A DNA stretch of 64,000 nucleotides from SZUA-36 sp963727635 (GCA_963727635.1 CAVSHP010000021.1:248001-312000); one strand, 5' to 3'. Shown: positions 7,475-18,147, counted from the first letter of the stretch. Notes: generated by a model from the sequence alone, not told the origin. Translations and numbers: made by a program.

Positions 7475-7532
7475 CCAGCCGCGCAGCTCCAACCTGCTCC
7501 CTCTCTCTTGCTGCGCGGTTGGCCTTTTTTTT
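7475..7532 (+). terminator. Intrinsic terminator after the EF-hand/BON unit
   Basis: The arms CCAGCCGCGCAG (7475-7486) and CTGCGCGGTTGG (7511-7522) pair over 12 bp with one G-U, closed by a 24-nt loop. An eight-base T-run (7525-7532) follows. Confidence 0.8.
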
Positions 7533-7599
7533 AATATTGATCTTGTCTGCGTGTTCCATCAACCCGGCCGTCGGGGCTACCAAGTTCCTACGCACCTGA

Positions 7600-7833
7600 A
7601 ACTGGGATGGCCTTTCATTTAACTCCGCGGACCCGGCCCTGAACAACAACCTTGCCATTGTCTTGGGCGAACTGGGTTGCGTACAGGCCGGCAAATCACT
7701 GCTATTGCCGGTTGCAAACCGTCTGACGGCTGGTTCCGTTTGGCAACCCGTCATCCGGGATACCTTGAAGGAACTGGACATGTTGCGGGAAAACGATTTT
7801 GCAGATTGTCTTGTCCGGCCTGGCGTCTTCTGA
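7600..7833 (+). CDS. Unrecognised ORF fragment, possibly a TPR-like tail
   Basis: An open frame of 77 codons without a clear start, ending at TGA 7831-7833, just before the convergent phosphatase stop. The peptide (DPALNNNLAIVLGELGCVQAGKSL ... RDTLKELDMLRENDFADCL) has a protein-like composition and alternating small/large residues suggesting helical repeats. The preceding 60 bases may belong to it in another frame, which would fit the indels seen elsewhere. No family is recognised, and it could be a remnant. Confidence 0.3.
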   Translation, partial: NWDGLSFNSADPALNNNLAIVLGELGCVQAGKSLLLPVANRLTAGSVWQPVIRDTLKELDMLRENDFADCLVRPGVF

Positions 7834-7842
7834 TTTCGGAGT

Positions 7843-9360
7843 CTAGTTAGCCTTTCGCACGGTCAGGTGGAGCACTTCATCAATGACGTGAAAAATTTCA
7901 TTCTGTTCGATGACACCGTGGAAGCTTTCGGCGCCCGGTCCGCGCGCGTAAACGGGAACATCTTCGCCGGCGTGGGTATCGCTGTCGGCCGGAACCGCGG
8001 CCTGTTGAATAAAATTCTTGTCATTGACCGTATCGATGTCCGACAGGTCCGGCCGCGGTCCGCCAACCCAGGCGGCGCCGGGGCCCGCATAGTAACCGAG
8101 GGTCGTGTAGGGTTTGCCATCGGCCATCAGTTTTGCTTTGCCTGCCGGCTTGCCGTTAGCATCGTTGGCGATCACCTTGCCCAGTATCGGGTTTCCGCGC
8201 GTCGGGTAGCCACTGATGATAAAGGTGTGGGAGTGATCGGCGGTAACGATGATCAGCGTATCGTCCTGAGCGGTCATCTTATCAGCAACCGCCACCGCAT
8301 CGGCAAAGGCGATACCGTCGGTCAGCGCCCGGTAGGCATTGTTGTCATGATGCGCGTGGTCGATACGCCCGCCCTCGACGAGCAGGAAATAACCGTTTTG
8401 ATTACGGCTGAGGATTGCGATGGCCAGGCGGGTCATTTGCGCCAGCGATGGTTCACCTGCGGTGTCTTCCGCACGGTCGGCCTCGTACTGCATGTGATCA
8501 CTTTCAAACAGACCCAGCAGGTGATCGGTAGATGCCGGATCAATGGAATCAAACTGCTGCTGATTCCAGATGTAAGCTGAATTTGGATATTTCTCTACCC
8601 ATTCCCGCGGCAGGTTGCGGTTGTCCTGGCGGCCTTCAGAGGTATCCTCACCCTCGGGGTCAGCGATGTCGTAGGGCAGGAACTTGATGCGTCCGCCACC
8701 CAGCGCGACCTCGATGCCATTACCGTATGGGAAGTCGATCAGTTGCGCGGCGATGTCAGTGCAGCCGTTTCGCCTGGCTTCGTCGCTCAGATCCCTGTCG
8801 CTTTCCCAGTCCCGTTCGGGGACATGGGCGAAAGTCGCAGCCGGGGTGGCGTGGGATCAGCCGCGTCGTCGAGACAACACCGGTCGACAAGCCTGCGGAC
8901 TCCGCGAGTTCAAGGGCCGACTGCAGGTGTTTGCCCATGGCTGGAGGCACAGTTGCCGCGCGCTGGCTTCCTTGCTGACGTCGATAAATCCCGCGTTGGT
9001 CTTGCGTCCCGTCAGAATTGCAGTTGCCGTGCCTGCTGACTCCCCGACCTGCTGGTTGACCTCGTAGGTCTTTGACAGTGCAAGGTATGGGAAGCGCTCA
9101 AAGGACAAAACGTTTTCCTCACCTGGCATGCCTTTTTGCTGGCCGTCGAGAATGCGGATGGCGGTCACGGAGCTGACACCCATGCCGTCACCGATGAACA
9201 GGATCACGTTTTTGGCACGTGGCGCAAGCGGTTTTACAGCCTGGGTTTGTGCGGCAGAGGTTTCACTGCGATGTTCGGCGCTCGTTGAGCAGGCCGTGGC
9301 CAACAGGCAAACACAGGTTCCGATAATGGCCAATGCGTGGTGTGGTTTCAGTGTGTCCAT
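7843..9360 (-). CDS. Alkaline phosphatase family lipoprotein, frameshifted
   Basis: Joined fragments give a ~505-residue alkaline phosphatase. The ATG at 9360 (AGGAC just upstream) begins a lipoprotein signal with lipobox LLATAC. Metal and active-site motifs follow in order: LFIGDGMG (metal-binding Asp), VGESAGTATA (nucleophile Ser), LLVEGGRIDHAHHDN and VTADHSHTF (metal ligands), then a C-terminal His near GAESFHGV. The enzyme hydrolyses phosphomonoesters outside the inner membrane to release phosphate. Frame breaks lie near 8930-8950 and 8750-8800; because both sides match the family closely, sequencing indels are likely. It is divergent from the amidase and shares a ~125-bp promoter region with it. 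Confidence 0.88.
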
Positions 9361-9485
9361 GAAGTGTCCTGTGATTTCCATGCTTTTATATACCCGCGTG
9401 ATATTTGTCTTGTTGATTTGCATCAACAGACCTGACATTCTCAACCGACGCATTGGAATTGTCGAACAAAAACCGGGTCCGGAAT

Positions 9486-11058
9486 ATGGTTTTCAATAAA
9501 TACACCAAATTGATTACGTTCTCGTTACTGAACGTTTTCCTGCTCGTCGCTTTTGCACCGCGTGGTCATGCGGATATTGCGGATTACAGGGAATACGACA
9601 TCGAATCACTGCAGGCACTCATGCAATCGGGCGAACTCAGTTCCAGGCAACTGGTTCAATATTACCTGGACCGGATCGGGGCGCTTGACCGCAACGGTCC
9701 GGCACTCAACGCGATCATCGAAATCAACCCGCAGGCCATCGAGATTGCCGCGGCGCTTGATGCAGAGAGAAAGAAAACCGGTCCACGTGGACCGATGCAC
9801 GGTATCCCGGTCATCCTGAAAGCGAATATCGACACCGCCGATGCCATGGAAACCACGGCCGGATCGCTGGCATTGAAAGGACATCATCCGCCAACCGATG
9901 CGTTTGTCGTCAGCAAGCTGCGCGAGGCCGGCGCGGTGATAATCGGCAAGGCCAACATGAGTGAATGGGCCAATTTTCGTTCCGACCATTCATCCAGCGG
10001 CTGGAGCAGTATCGGCGGCCAGACAAAGAACCCATACGACCTGGCGCGCAACCCCGCCGGTTCATCCAGTGGCCCGGCGGTGGCAGTTGCAGCCAGCCTG
10101 ACCAGTGTCGCGGTTGGCACTGAAACCAACGGTTCAATCATGAGCCCGTCAAGTGTGAACGGGATCGTGGGTATCAAGCCAACGCTGGGTCTGGTCAGCA
10201 GGAGCGGTATCATCCCGATCGCCCACAGCCAGGATACGGCCGGCCCGATGGGCAGGACGGTTAAAGATGCCGCCATTTTGTTGGCGGCGATGGCCGGCGC
10301 CGACCCGGCGGATCCGCTCGCAGGTGTGTTTCCGCATCCGGCTCCGGATATTGCCGGTAGTTTTTCAAAGGATGCCCTCAGGGGCGCCAGGGTCGGGGTC
10401 TATCGCGGCTACTCCGGTGCCGGTGTCGACGAGCGTGTCGACCATATTCTCGAGCAAACCATCGTGACCCTAATAGCCCTGGGTGCTGACATCGTCGATC
10501 CCGTCGAGATTGACACAGAGGGTATGAACGATGCCCAAAGCGAAGTGCTGTATTACGAATTTAAGGCCGATCTGAACGCATACCTGGAAAAATCGGGGGC
10601 GCCCATCAAGAACCTCGCCGGTATTATCGAATATAACAATGCACACAGTGATACGGTGATGCCCATATTCGGCCAGGAGGACATGATCGAGGCACAGGGC
10701 AAGGGACCATTGACCGACGAGCAATACCTGGATGCACTGGCAACCAGCAAGCGGATTTCACAAGACGGAATTAACCATGCGCTGAAAGAACATCATCTCG
10801 ATGCGCTGATTGCCCCAACGAGGGGCCCGGCCTGGCTGACCGATCACATCAACGGCGATCTTTCATCGGGTATATCCAGTTCGTCGCTGGCCGCAATATC
10901 CGGTTACCCGAGCATCACCGTGCCGGCAGGGGACGTGGTTGGTCTGCCGATCGGAATCTCGTTTTATCGGCGGTGCATTCAGCGATGCGAAATTGATTCA
11001 ATTCGCCTATTCGTTCGAGCAGGCAAGCCGGGCCCGAAAACCGCCGCCGCTTGACTGA
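9486..11058 (+). CDS. Exported amidase (amidase signature family), late frameshift
   Basis: A ~524-residue amidase-signature enzyme with an N-terminal signal peptide. The Ser-cisSer-Lys triad is visible as the Lys in PVILKANID and the serines in NPAGSSSGPAVAVA and TETNGSI. Such enzymes hydrolyse carboxamides; the substrate is unknown. The frame shifts at the TTTT run near 10965: one extra T there replaces the expected ending (GISFIGGAFSDAKLIQFAYSFEQASRARKPPPLD) with an unrelated tail. Reading through without it gives the usual family C-terminus and stops at 11056-11058. ATG 9486 begins the signal peptide; an in-frame TTG lies at 9453. Confidence 0.88.
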
Positions 11059-11141
11059 TACAGTGCGAGCGATTGCAATAATGAAGGCCTATTCAGACAG
11101 CCGGAATGGAAATTTTCACGTGGAAAGGTCATTGATGGCGC

Positions 11142-11203
11142 CGTTTTGGTTGTGCGCGAGTTCTCAGCAATGAGAAAGCGACCCTGGCGCATCAACCAAA
11201 ACG
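11142..11203. ncRNA. Strongly structured non-coding element of unknown function
   Basis: CGTTTTGGTTG (11142-11152) pairs perfectly with CAACCAAAACG (11193-11203). It is extended inward by TGCGC/GCGCA with a one-base bulge and caps an inner hairpin TTCTCA-GCAA-TGAGAA (11161-11176) with a GNRA tetraloop. About 22 base pairs in 62 nt is far beyond a chance hairpin. The arms have T on the 5' side and no U-run follows, so it is not an ordinary terminator. It sits in the 280-bp gene-free gap between the amidase and the sulfotransferase. It could be an RNA motif, an mRNA 3' element or a small palindromic repeat element. Confidence 0.5.
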
Positions 11204-11257
11204 ACGTGCAGATTTTACAACGACCGGAGGCTTCCGTCTCGTTTTTCTCTCAAGGAG

Positions 11258-11287
11258 CCAATGATCGATCGGAGAAAAGATCATTGG
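11258..11287. repeat. Inverted repeat/hairpin upstream of the TPR-sulfotransferase
   Basis: CCAATGATC (11258-11266) and GATCATTGG (11279-11287) form a 9-bp stem with a 12-nt loop, followed by TATTTTAG. It may be a weak terminator for the upstream unit or an operator 50 bp before the next start codon. Confidence 0.5.
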
Positions 11288-11338
11288 TATTTTAGACCTA
11301 GGTGAGATCGCGCAAAAAGTCCACACCGGAAAGAATCG

Positions 11339-12944
11339 ATGCAACAAAAAATACAGCAGGCACTGCAACTATATCAACGAGGCTATCAACAGCAGGCCGA
11401 GCAGATATGCCGAGACATTCTTGTAACTTATCCCCGACAGCCAGACGCCCTGCTTTTAATGGGTTTAATCGAAAAGGACCGCGGCTCAATTGAAGCAGGC
11501 CCGGCAGTTGTTCCAAAAGGGCCTAAAAGCCGCGCCCAGGAACTTGCACCTGCTAAATAGTCTTGGCTTGATCGAAAAAATGTCAAACGAACCTGTTAAA
11601 GCCGAAGCGTACTTCATAAAAGCACTGAAGATAGACCCGGGTTTTTTCCAGGCCCGTCACAACCTGGCAGGTTTATTCGAGTCACAACAAAAGTACGCCA
11701 AGGCCAGGCGTCTCTACCGGGAGGTGATTGAACAGCAACCGAGGTTTGTTGATGCACTGGCAAAGCTGTCGTCGATTCTGGAAAAGGAACATCAACTTGA
11801 TGAAGCAAAGTCATTTGCGCAAAGGGCCCTGGAAATCAATCCTGACCATTTTATTGCACGCCTGACCCTGGCAGACATTGCGACTAAAGAAAAACAGTTT
11901 GATGCAGTGATTGGACAGCTATTGCCTCTCATTCAAACGCAAAAGTTGTCGCCGGTAAATTTTGCAGTTGCCGGTGGAAAGTGCGCGTATGCCTATGAAA
12001 TGATGATGAATTATGAAAACGCTTTTGCATTTTACCGGAATTCAAACCAGGCATTGCAGCAGGCTTTTAACACTCAAATGCAAAACACGGATTCACCCTA
12101 TGCACCGGAGGCTATAAGACATGTTGACGAAGCGATTCGAAATTTCGACTTTATGCCATCAAACCGAAGATACTGATTCACCTGTATTTTTGATCGGTTT
12201 TCCACGCTCCGGGACCACCTTGCTTGATCAGATTTTATCCTCCCATCCCCGTATTACTGTTATCGAGGAAAAGGAAAACCTGATCGATGCCCATATCCGC
12301 TTTCCATCTACGCAAAAGGGTTTGAGTGAACTGCTTGGTGCGCAATGACTCCGAGTTAAAGAAATTACGTCAAAAATACTGGAGGAATGTAAATCGGGAA
12401 ATAGACACACATAAAGCAGGAGCCTGTCATTGTTGATAAATTTCCACTCAATGCCGCCTCTCTTTTACATATTTATAAACTTTTCCCAAATGCAAAAATT
12501 ATTGTCGCGTTGCGCGACCCGAGGGACTGTGTTTTTAGCAGTTACCAACAAAGATTTGGTTTGAATCCAGCGATGTTCCAGTTGCTTAACCTGGATACGG
12601 CGGTCAAGTATTATGATCAAGTGATGAATGTCATCGTTAAAATGCGTGATGCCGGTGCTTTACCAATGCATTTTGTCCGTTATGAGCAAGTCGTGGAAAA
12701 CTTCGCAAGCGAAGTGAGGGCATTAACTGATTTTCTGGAACTGGAATGGGAAGATTCATTATTCGACTATCAAACAACGGCAAAATCACGTCATATCTCG
12801 ACACCGAGTTCCACCCAGGTGATTCAGCCGCTCTACAACTCCTCGATCGGTAAATGGAAACATTACCGGGAATGGATCGGCGCGAGTTTCGAACCCCTGG
12901 ATGGATGGGTGGAAGAGTGGGGATATCAAAAAGACCAAAGCTGA
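11339..12944 (+). CDS. TPR-sulfotransferase fusion protein, several frameshifts
   Basis: Read across the breaks this is a ~535-residue protein with tetratricopeptide repeats in the first ~270 residues and a PAPS-dependent sulfotransferase domain after them. The 5'-phosphosulfate loop reads LIGFPRSGTTLLDQ (~12195-12230) and the 3'-phosphate motif IIVALRDPRDCVFSSY (~12500-12545). The fold transfers sulfate from PAPS to an acceptor; TPR-linked members are common in marine bacteria and resemble tyrosylprotein sulfotransferases, but the acceptor is unknown. Frame breaks lie near 11490-11560, 12150, 12345 and 12430. Order and spacing of all motifs are normal, so indels are likelier than a pseudogene. 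Confidence 0.85.
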
Positions 12945-13046
12945 TTTCGCCCGGCCGGGTATTATGCATAACGACCTTCTGTTCTTCTTACAGTATCCTT
13001 AAGTTGAACCCGATCATTGAAATTAATCAAATAATGGACCAAGACC

Positions 13047-13496
13047 ATGAGTGAACAAGAATACGCAGGATTCTGGGTGAGACTCGGTGCCACGCTTATC
13101 GACACAATAATAATTTTTATCGTGATCACAATCCCCCTCTCGTTGATCTACGGTGAGTCATACTGGTTTGGCGGACAATTTATCCACGGCTTCTGGGATG
13201 TGATTCTGGGCTGGGTTCTTCCAATTGCAGCGACAATCTGGTTTTGGTTGCGGTTTTTGGGCACGCCCGGAAAGATGGCCCTCAAATTAAAGATTGTCGA
13301 CGCAAGAACCGGGAAGAAAATGCGCACCGGCCAGGCTGTTGGACGTTATTTCGCCTATTTGGTATCAATTATTCCCCTTGGTTTAGGCTTCCTTTGGATA
13401 GGGATTGATAGCAGGAAACAGGGATGGCATGACAAGCTGGCAGGTACCGTGGTGATTAAAACGAATGCGGTAGTGCCGGTTAAATTTGAAGGCTAG
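13047..13496 (+). CDS. RDD family membrane protein
   Basis: 149 residues with three to four hydrophobic segments. The N-terminal 'AGFWVRLGATLIDTIIIF' carries the Arg and Asp that name the RDD family; a second conserved block is GTPGKMALKLKIVDARTG, and the C-terminal block is DSRKQGWHDKLAGTVVI. RDD proteins are small integral inner-membrane proteins, some linked to ion transport, mostly of unknown role. The frame is intact. It lies 100 bp after the sulfotransferase and may be independent of it. Confidence 0.88.
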   Translation: MSEQEYAGFWVRLGATLIDTIIIFIVITIPLSLIYGESYWFGGQFIHGFWDVILGWVLPIAATIWFWLRFLGTPGKMALKLKIVDARTGKKMRTGQAVGRYFAYLVSIIPLGLGFLWIGIDSRKQGWHDKLAGTVVIKTNAVVPVKFEG

Positions 13497-13558
13497 GTTT
13501 AGCCGCTTGCATTTTCACGCGATCACGTCGTTTAGCATTTACCCACATTTATGAATAG

Positions 13559-13597
13559 TGGTGATCGGTGGATTTGAACCACCGGCCTCAGCAATAT
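13559..13597 (-). repeat. Partial tRNA-Met 3'-half (pseudo-tRNA)
   Basis: About 38 bases match the 3' half of the tRNA-Met at 15702-15778 with roughly three mismatches before similarity fades: acceptor 3' strand, intact T-arm (GGTGG-TTCAAAT-CCACC on the minus strand) and the anticodon 3' arm. The 5' half and the CCA are missing. It has the same orientation as the intact tRNA and begins just beyond the stop codon of the TolB/TPR gene. Confidence 0.7.
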
Positions 13598-13619
13598 GGG
13601 CATAGTGCTGTTTCTACCT

Positions 13620-15514
13620 TTATTGCAAACCGGATGAAGGTCTCCCCGCCCGCCACGCCAGCAGGTTCTGCCGGTACACGTTTATCACATCCTCAAAACG
13701 CGGATCGGCCCATACGGCCAGCCACTCCCGATCGGTGCTGATCTCTTCGGGTAATTTGGCGCCGCCGGGTGCGTAGACCAGGACGTTGGTCGGGAACCAG
13801 TCGTTTTCATCCAGGGCCAATTTTTGCATTTCCGTCGTCTTGTTGATATCGGATACTTCGAGATAAAGCGACGCCAGGTAAGAAGGAGTGTAATTTCCAA
13901 CCGGACGTTTGTCGGCACGAATGTCGCGTACCAGGTCATCGAGTAGTGTTTCTGCTTGCTGGCGCTGGCCGAAGTGGCAAGTATCAACACGTGGTTGCCC
14001 TCGCAATTGCTCGCGGTTTGCCCGGTTAGCGCACACTGTTGTTCCAGCGCGGCTTTGGCCTGCTCGAAAAGACCGGCACGTGCATATGCAATTATCGCGC
14101 GGTCGAGGCCATACGTGGTGCCCCCCAAAGCGATGGCCTGCTCCGCCATGGTGATCGATTCCTTGAAGCGGCCTTGCGCCAACAGGTTGTCCGCCATGTT
14201 AAGCGGATGCACAAAGGACAGCGGATCGAGTTCCATTGCCAGGCGCTTGAGACGCTCCCCTTCCCCGAGAGAACCGAAAAAGAGGTGAAAATCGCCGTCC
14301 ATGTTGATCACGTCCACGCTACCCGGCGCCAATGTCTGCGCATAGTCCAGGTCGGCCCTGGCCGACGTCGCGTTGCGGCTATAAGCTGCGACCATGCCGC
14401 GCACCATGAACGCTTCGGCATTGCCTGGGTCGCGCAAAAGCGCCTGCTCGGCGGAATCGCGGGCAATGGCGAGGGTATTGCCGACCGGTGCGCCCCACAA
14501 TGGTCGCAACGAGTAGGCGAAGGCGCGACCGGAATAGGCCGCACTGAATTCCGGATCTTTGGCAATGGCCCGGTCGAATGCGGCGATCGCCTTGTCGAGG
14601 TTTTCGAGCCACCGCCTGGCGACGAAAGCCCGACCCTGGAGGTAATCATCGTAAGCGGCCGGGTTCACCTTGCGCGCCGGCACCGAGACGATTGCGCTGG
14701 CGCCAAGCTTGTATTGCAGCGCGCTGGTAATCGCACCAGCGATTTCATCCTGCACTTTAAGTATGTCGGAAGCATCACGGTCGTAGGTGTCAGACCACAG
14801 GTGAAAACCGGTCTGGCTGTCGATCAGCTGTGCGGTGATGCGCAATGTTGTGCCACCCTTGCGCACACTGCCTTCCAGAACATGGGCGACATGGAGCTGG
14901 CGGCCGATGTCGGCGATATCCAGGTTTTTGCCCTTGAACTGGAACGCCGAGGTGCGCGCCGCTACCTTGAGATCCGGAATTTGCGCCAGGCGGTTGAGCA
15001 GTTCCTCAGCGATCCCGTCAGAAAAATATTCCTGCTCCGGATCACCACTCATATTGACGAACGGCAGCACCGCGATTGATTTATCGGGCTGGGTGGGTGC
15101 CGTCTGTGGCTCTGACGGTTCGCTTTCCGCCTTCGTGGTGTTGACGGCCAGCGCAGCATCCAGGTCTTTGGAGAGAACAAACTTGTCATAGGCGAAATAA
15201 CCCAGTGTGATGATCAGGATAGCGAGAATTGAATAGTCGAGCTTGCGGCCTGTCACGTGTGTAATCGATTGGCTGCGGTCCACCTCGGATTCCCGCTTGA
15301 TACCCTCGGGTGTCACCTCGTATGCCCAGGAGAAAAACACCACCACCGGAAAACCCAAAGCAATCACCAGCATGAAGGTTTGGATGACCCAATGAGGTGC
15401 GCTGATGTTTTCCAGAACCAGGTCCGCAACCTGCAGCAAAAGCCAGCTGGAAACGATATAACCAATGGTTACCCGGAATACATTACGGCGTTTCAGTTCG
15501 TTAAAAAAGTTCAA
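13620..15514 (-). CDS. Membrane-anchored TolB-like N-domain/TPR protein, one frameshift
   Basis: ~631 residues when the break near 13975-14000 is bridged. The N-terminus (MNFFNELKRRNVFRVTIGYI) starts a two-helix membrane region (~15-65), with a third helix at ~95-112. A TolB-like N-terminal domain follows (KSIAVLPFVNMSGDPEQEYF, then AEELLNRLAQIPDLKVAARTS, ~145-270), then a series of TPRs to the end. Proteins of this layout often sit beside or are fused to adenylate cyclase or winged-helix regulators. None is present here, so it is probably a scaffold or assembly protein of unknown partner. It is the only gene between the intact tRNA-Met and the tRNA fragment. Confidence 0.82.
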
Positions 15515-15701
15515 GGGCTGGCTTCTATGTGTCCGCTACTGCTGTTAAGCATAGTAGCTTGGCCGGCAAATGCCAAAAGATTCATTGAATATCCCAATGT
15601 GGCGACGAACTGACGGGTTGTTCACTTTCGCCTGGCGTGCGCAATTTGTGCGGCTCTAAGAGAAGAATGTTTGTTTTGACTATATAAGCCTTTGATTTTA
15701 T

Positions 15702-15778
15702 TGGTGGTGATGGGTGGACTTGAACCACCGACCTCAGCATTATGAGTGCCGCGCTCTAACCAACTGAGCTACATCACC
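15702..15778 (-). tRNA. tRNA-Met (CAT anticodon)
   Basis: Read on the minus strand this is a 77-nt tRNA. The acceptor stem is GGTGATG/CATCACC with discriminator A and an encoded CCA; the D-arm is GCTC-AGTTGGTTA-GAGC, the anticodon arm CGGCA-CTCATAA-TGCTG, and the T-arm GGTGG/CCACC. The anticodon is CAT. The structure suits elongator Met. A CAT tRNA modified to read isoleucine AUA cannot be excluded; the G1-C72 pair argues against initiator. Confidence 0.93.
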
Positions 15779-15878
15779 GGAAACTGTTGAATTGCCCGGC
15801 CGATTGCAATCGGGGCGCAAATTCTCCATTTAGCGGCCTGAATGTCAACCGTAAACCCCCGAATTGGCAAATAACGTT

Positions 15879-16831
15879 TCAGCGATTCAGCTGAAAACCG
15901 GTATCCGATAGGCTTCGAAAACCGGTCCTGGATCTCATCGAAGGTCGGGTTGTGGTTCTGCGGGCCCTGCTGGGCGACCTTCGATGGCGCCCATGACGGA
16001 GCCGATCCGGCAGGCGGTGACCAGGTCCAGGTCGTTCAGCAGGCCGTAAATCAGGCCGGCCCGGAAGGCGTCGCCGCAACCGGTCGGGTCCTGGACGTCG
16101 TCCGGTGTGACCGCTTCGATGTTTTCTTCGCCCTCATCGCGTCATCAGTGATCGAGCCTTCCGCGCCGCGGGTCACGATCAATGCTTCCACCTGGATCGC
16201 GATTTCATTCCTTGTTCAACCCGGTTTTTTCCTTGATCAGCTGGAATTCGTAGTCATTGAGGACGAGTATTTGGCCTCGATGATGAACTGTCCTCAGTTC
16301 GTCGCCATTGAACAGGGTCATGGCCTGGCCCGGATCAAAAATATGCGGAATACCCGGCGTTGACGAAATCCCGGCTGTGCTGCAGCATCGCCTGCTTGCC
16401 ATCCGGCGCGACGATTCCCAGCTTGATACCGTCGGTGTCTGGCCACCTTGTTCAGGTGGCTGTGCTTGCATGGCGCCCGGGTGAAACGCGGTGATCTGGT
16501 TGTCATCGATATCGGTGGTGATGAAGGCCTGTGGCGTGAACTCGCCCTCCATGTGGCGGACGTATTGAGTCGATATGCCCAGCGATTCCAGGTGCCGCCG
16601 GTAGGGTCCGAAATCGTCACCGACCGTGGCCATCGGGTAGGGGTCTCCACCGAGCAGTTTCAGGTTGTAGGCAATATTGCCGGCGACCCCGCCGAATTCG
16701 CGGCGCATCTTCGGAACCAGGAAAGCCACGTTCAGCATATGCACCTTGTCCGGGAGGATATGATCCTTGAATTGCTCCGGGAACACCATGATGGTGTCAT
16801 AGGCGAGGGAACCACAAATTAATGCCGACAT
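15879..16831 (-). CDS. PfkB-family carbohydrate kinase, adenosine-kinase-like, several frameshifts
   Basis: The N-terminal part (MSALICGSLAYDTIMVFPEQ) and the blocks REFGGVAGNIAYNLKLLGGDP, PMATVGDDFG, AFITTDIDDNQITAFHPGAM and IFDPGQAM are characteristic of bacterial PfkB proteins annotated as adenosine kinase. The anion-hole motif is seen in another frame near 16060-16090 (DPTGCGDAFRAG). It would phosphorylate adenosine or a related sugar-containing substrate with ATP. At least three frame breaks (near 16430, 16375 and 16200) interrupt it. The stop could be at 15879 or 15887 depending on the final frame. It is divergent from mreB. Confidence 0.8.
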
Positions 16832-17029
16832 TGCTTGATCCGATATCCTATTTTCGGAATTTCGTATTTGTTCGCAATCGACATTTTAACGGATTTTGCG
16901 CTTGTGGGCTGGAAGATTATTAAAAACCGGATGAAAGCAGGGGTCAGGGGGTCAACTGCTTGCTGAATAGTGGGCTGGCTGATACATTAGCGGGTCTTAA
17001 CCCGACATTCTTCCCCGGAATATAACAAC

Positions 17030-18077
17030 ATGGTTTTCAAGAGTCTTCGTGGTCTTTTTTCAAATGATCTGTCCATCGATTTAGGTACGGCCAACACACT
17101 GGTGTATGTGCGTGGCAAGGGCATCGTGCTGAACGAACCCTCGGTGGTGGCCGTGCGTATGGACCGTGGCCCGGGCGGGCCGCAGTCGGTGGCGGCCGTT
17201 GGCGCCGAAGCCAAGCGCATGCTGGGCCGTACGCCCGGTAATATTCGTACGGTCGGCCACTGAAAGATGGCGTGATTGCCGATTTCAACATGACCGAAGC
17301 GATGCTTCAGCACTTTATCAAGAAAGTTCAGAATCCCGCTGGCTCCGCCCCAGCCCGCGTGTGCTGGTCTGTGTGCCCTGCAGTTCTACCCAGGTGGAGC
17401 GCAAAGCCATCAAAGAATCCGCCGAAGGCGCCGGCGCACGTGAGGTGTTTCTGGTGGAAGAACCGATGGCGGCAGCCATCGGCGCCGGTATTCCCGTACA
17501 CGAAGCACGTGGCGCGATGGTGCTGGATGTCGGTGGCGGCACCTCCGAGGTGGCGGTCATATCACTCAACGGCCTGGTGTATTCCAACTCGGTGCGTGTC
17601 GGCGGGGACAAGTTTGACGAGGCCATCGTCAATTATGTGCGACGCAATTACGGCACGCTGATCGGTGAGTCGACGGCAGAACAGATCAAGATCAAGATCG
17701 GACGCGCCTGGCCGGATGAAGAGGCCGAAGAATTATCCGTTTCCGGCCGGAACCTCGCCGAAGGTGTACCGCGGCGGATCACCATCAACAGCAACGAGGT
17801 GCTCGAAGCCCTGACCGAGAGCCTGGCCACGATTCTCGAGGCGGTCAAGGCGGCGTTGGAGCAAACCCCGCCCGAGTTGTGTGCGGACGTGGTGGAAACC
17901 GGTATTGTGCTGACCGGTGGCGGTGCGTTGCTGAAAGGCCTGGATCGCCTGATTTCCGAGGAAACCGGGCTGCCGGTATTCGTGGCCGATGATCCACTGA
18001 CCTGTGTCGCCAGGGGCGGCGGACGCGCACTTGAGCTGATGGACGAAAACCACGGTGATTTTTTCACCACGAACTAA
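17030..18077 (+). CDS. mreB: Rod-shape actin homologue MreB, two frameshifts
   Basis: The repaired protein has ~349 residues against 347 in E. coli. Actin-fold motifs are present: phosphate-1 LSIDLGTANTLVYV, phosphate-2 MVLDVGGGTSEVAVISL and the adenosine motif GIVLTGGGALLKGLD. MreB forms ATP-dependent filaments under the inner membrane that direct the elongasome. The first break is at 17255-17262, where GTCGGCC should read GTCCGGCC to continue as RTVRPLKDGV. The second is near 17328, where one base is missing before the segment RWLRPSPRVLVCVP. CCGGAA precedes the ATG by ~10 bp. First gene of the rod-shape cluster. Confidence 0.95.
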
Positions 18078-18147
18078 GAGTCTGTTGGTTAATGACCGCT
18101 CCGACGGTAAAATCTGACGGACTCCCAGCAATTAAAGGACATACCGT

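Noticed and set aside
11142..11203. Integron attC recombination site
   Set aside because: The outer arms do not carry the RYYYAAC/GTTRRRY core sites and there is no integrase or cassette array nearby.
13559..13620. A second complete tRNA gene
   Set aside because: Only the acceptor 3' strand, T-arm and part of the anticodon arm are recognisable; the D-arm and 5' acceptor strand are missing, and the anticodon loop would be 12 nt.
14039..15079. Long plus-strand ORF (346 codons) opposite the TolB/TPR gene
   Set aside because: It is the antisense shadow of a clearly recognised protein, has Arg/His-rich low-quality composition and no family features.
15515..15701. A gene between the TolB/TPR gene and the tRNA
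   Set aside because: No open frame with a start and coding character on either strand; it is the promoter side of the TolB/TPR gene.
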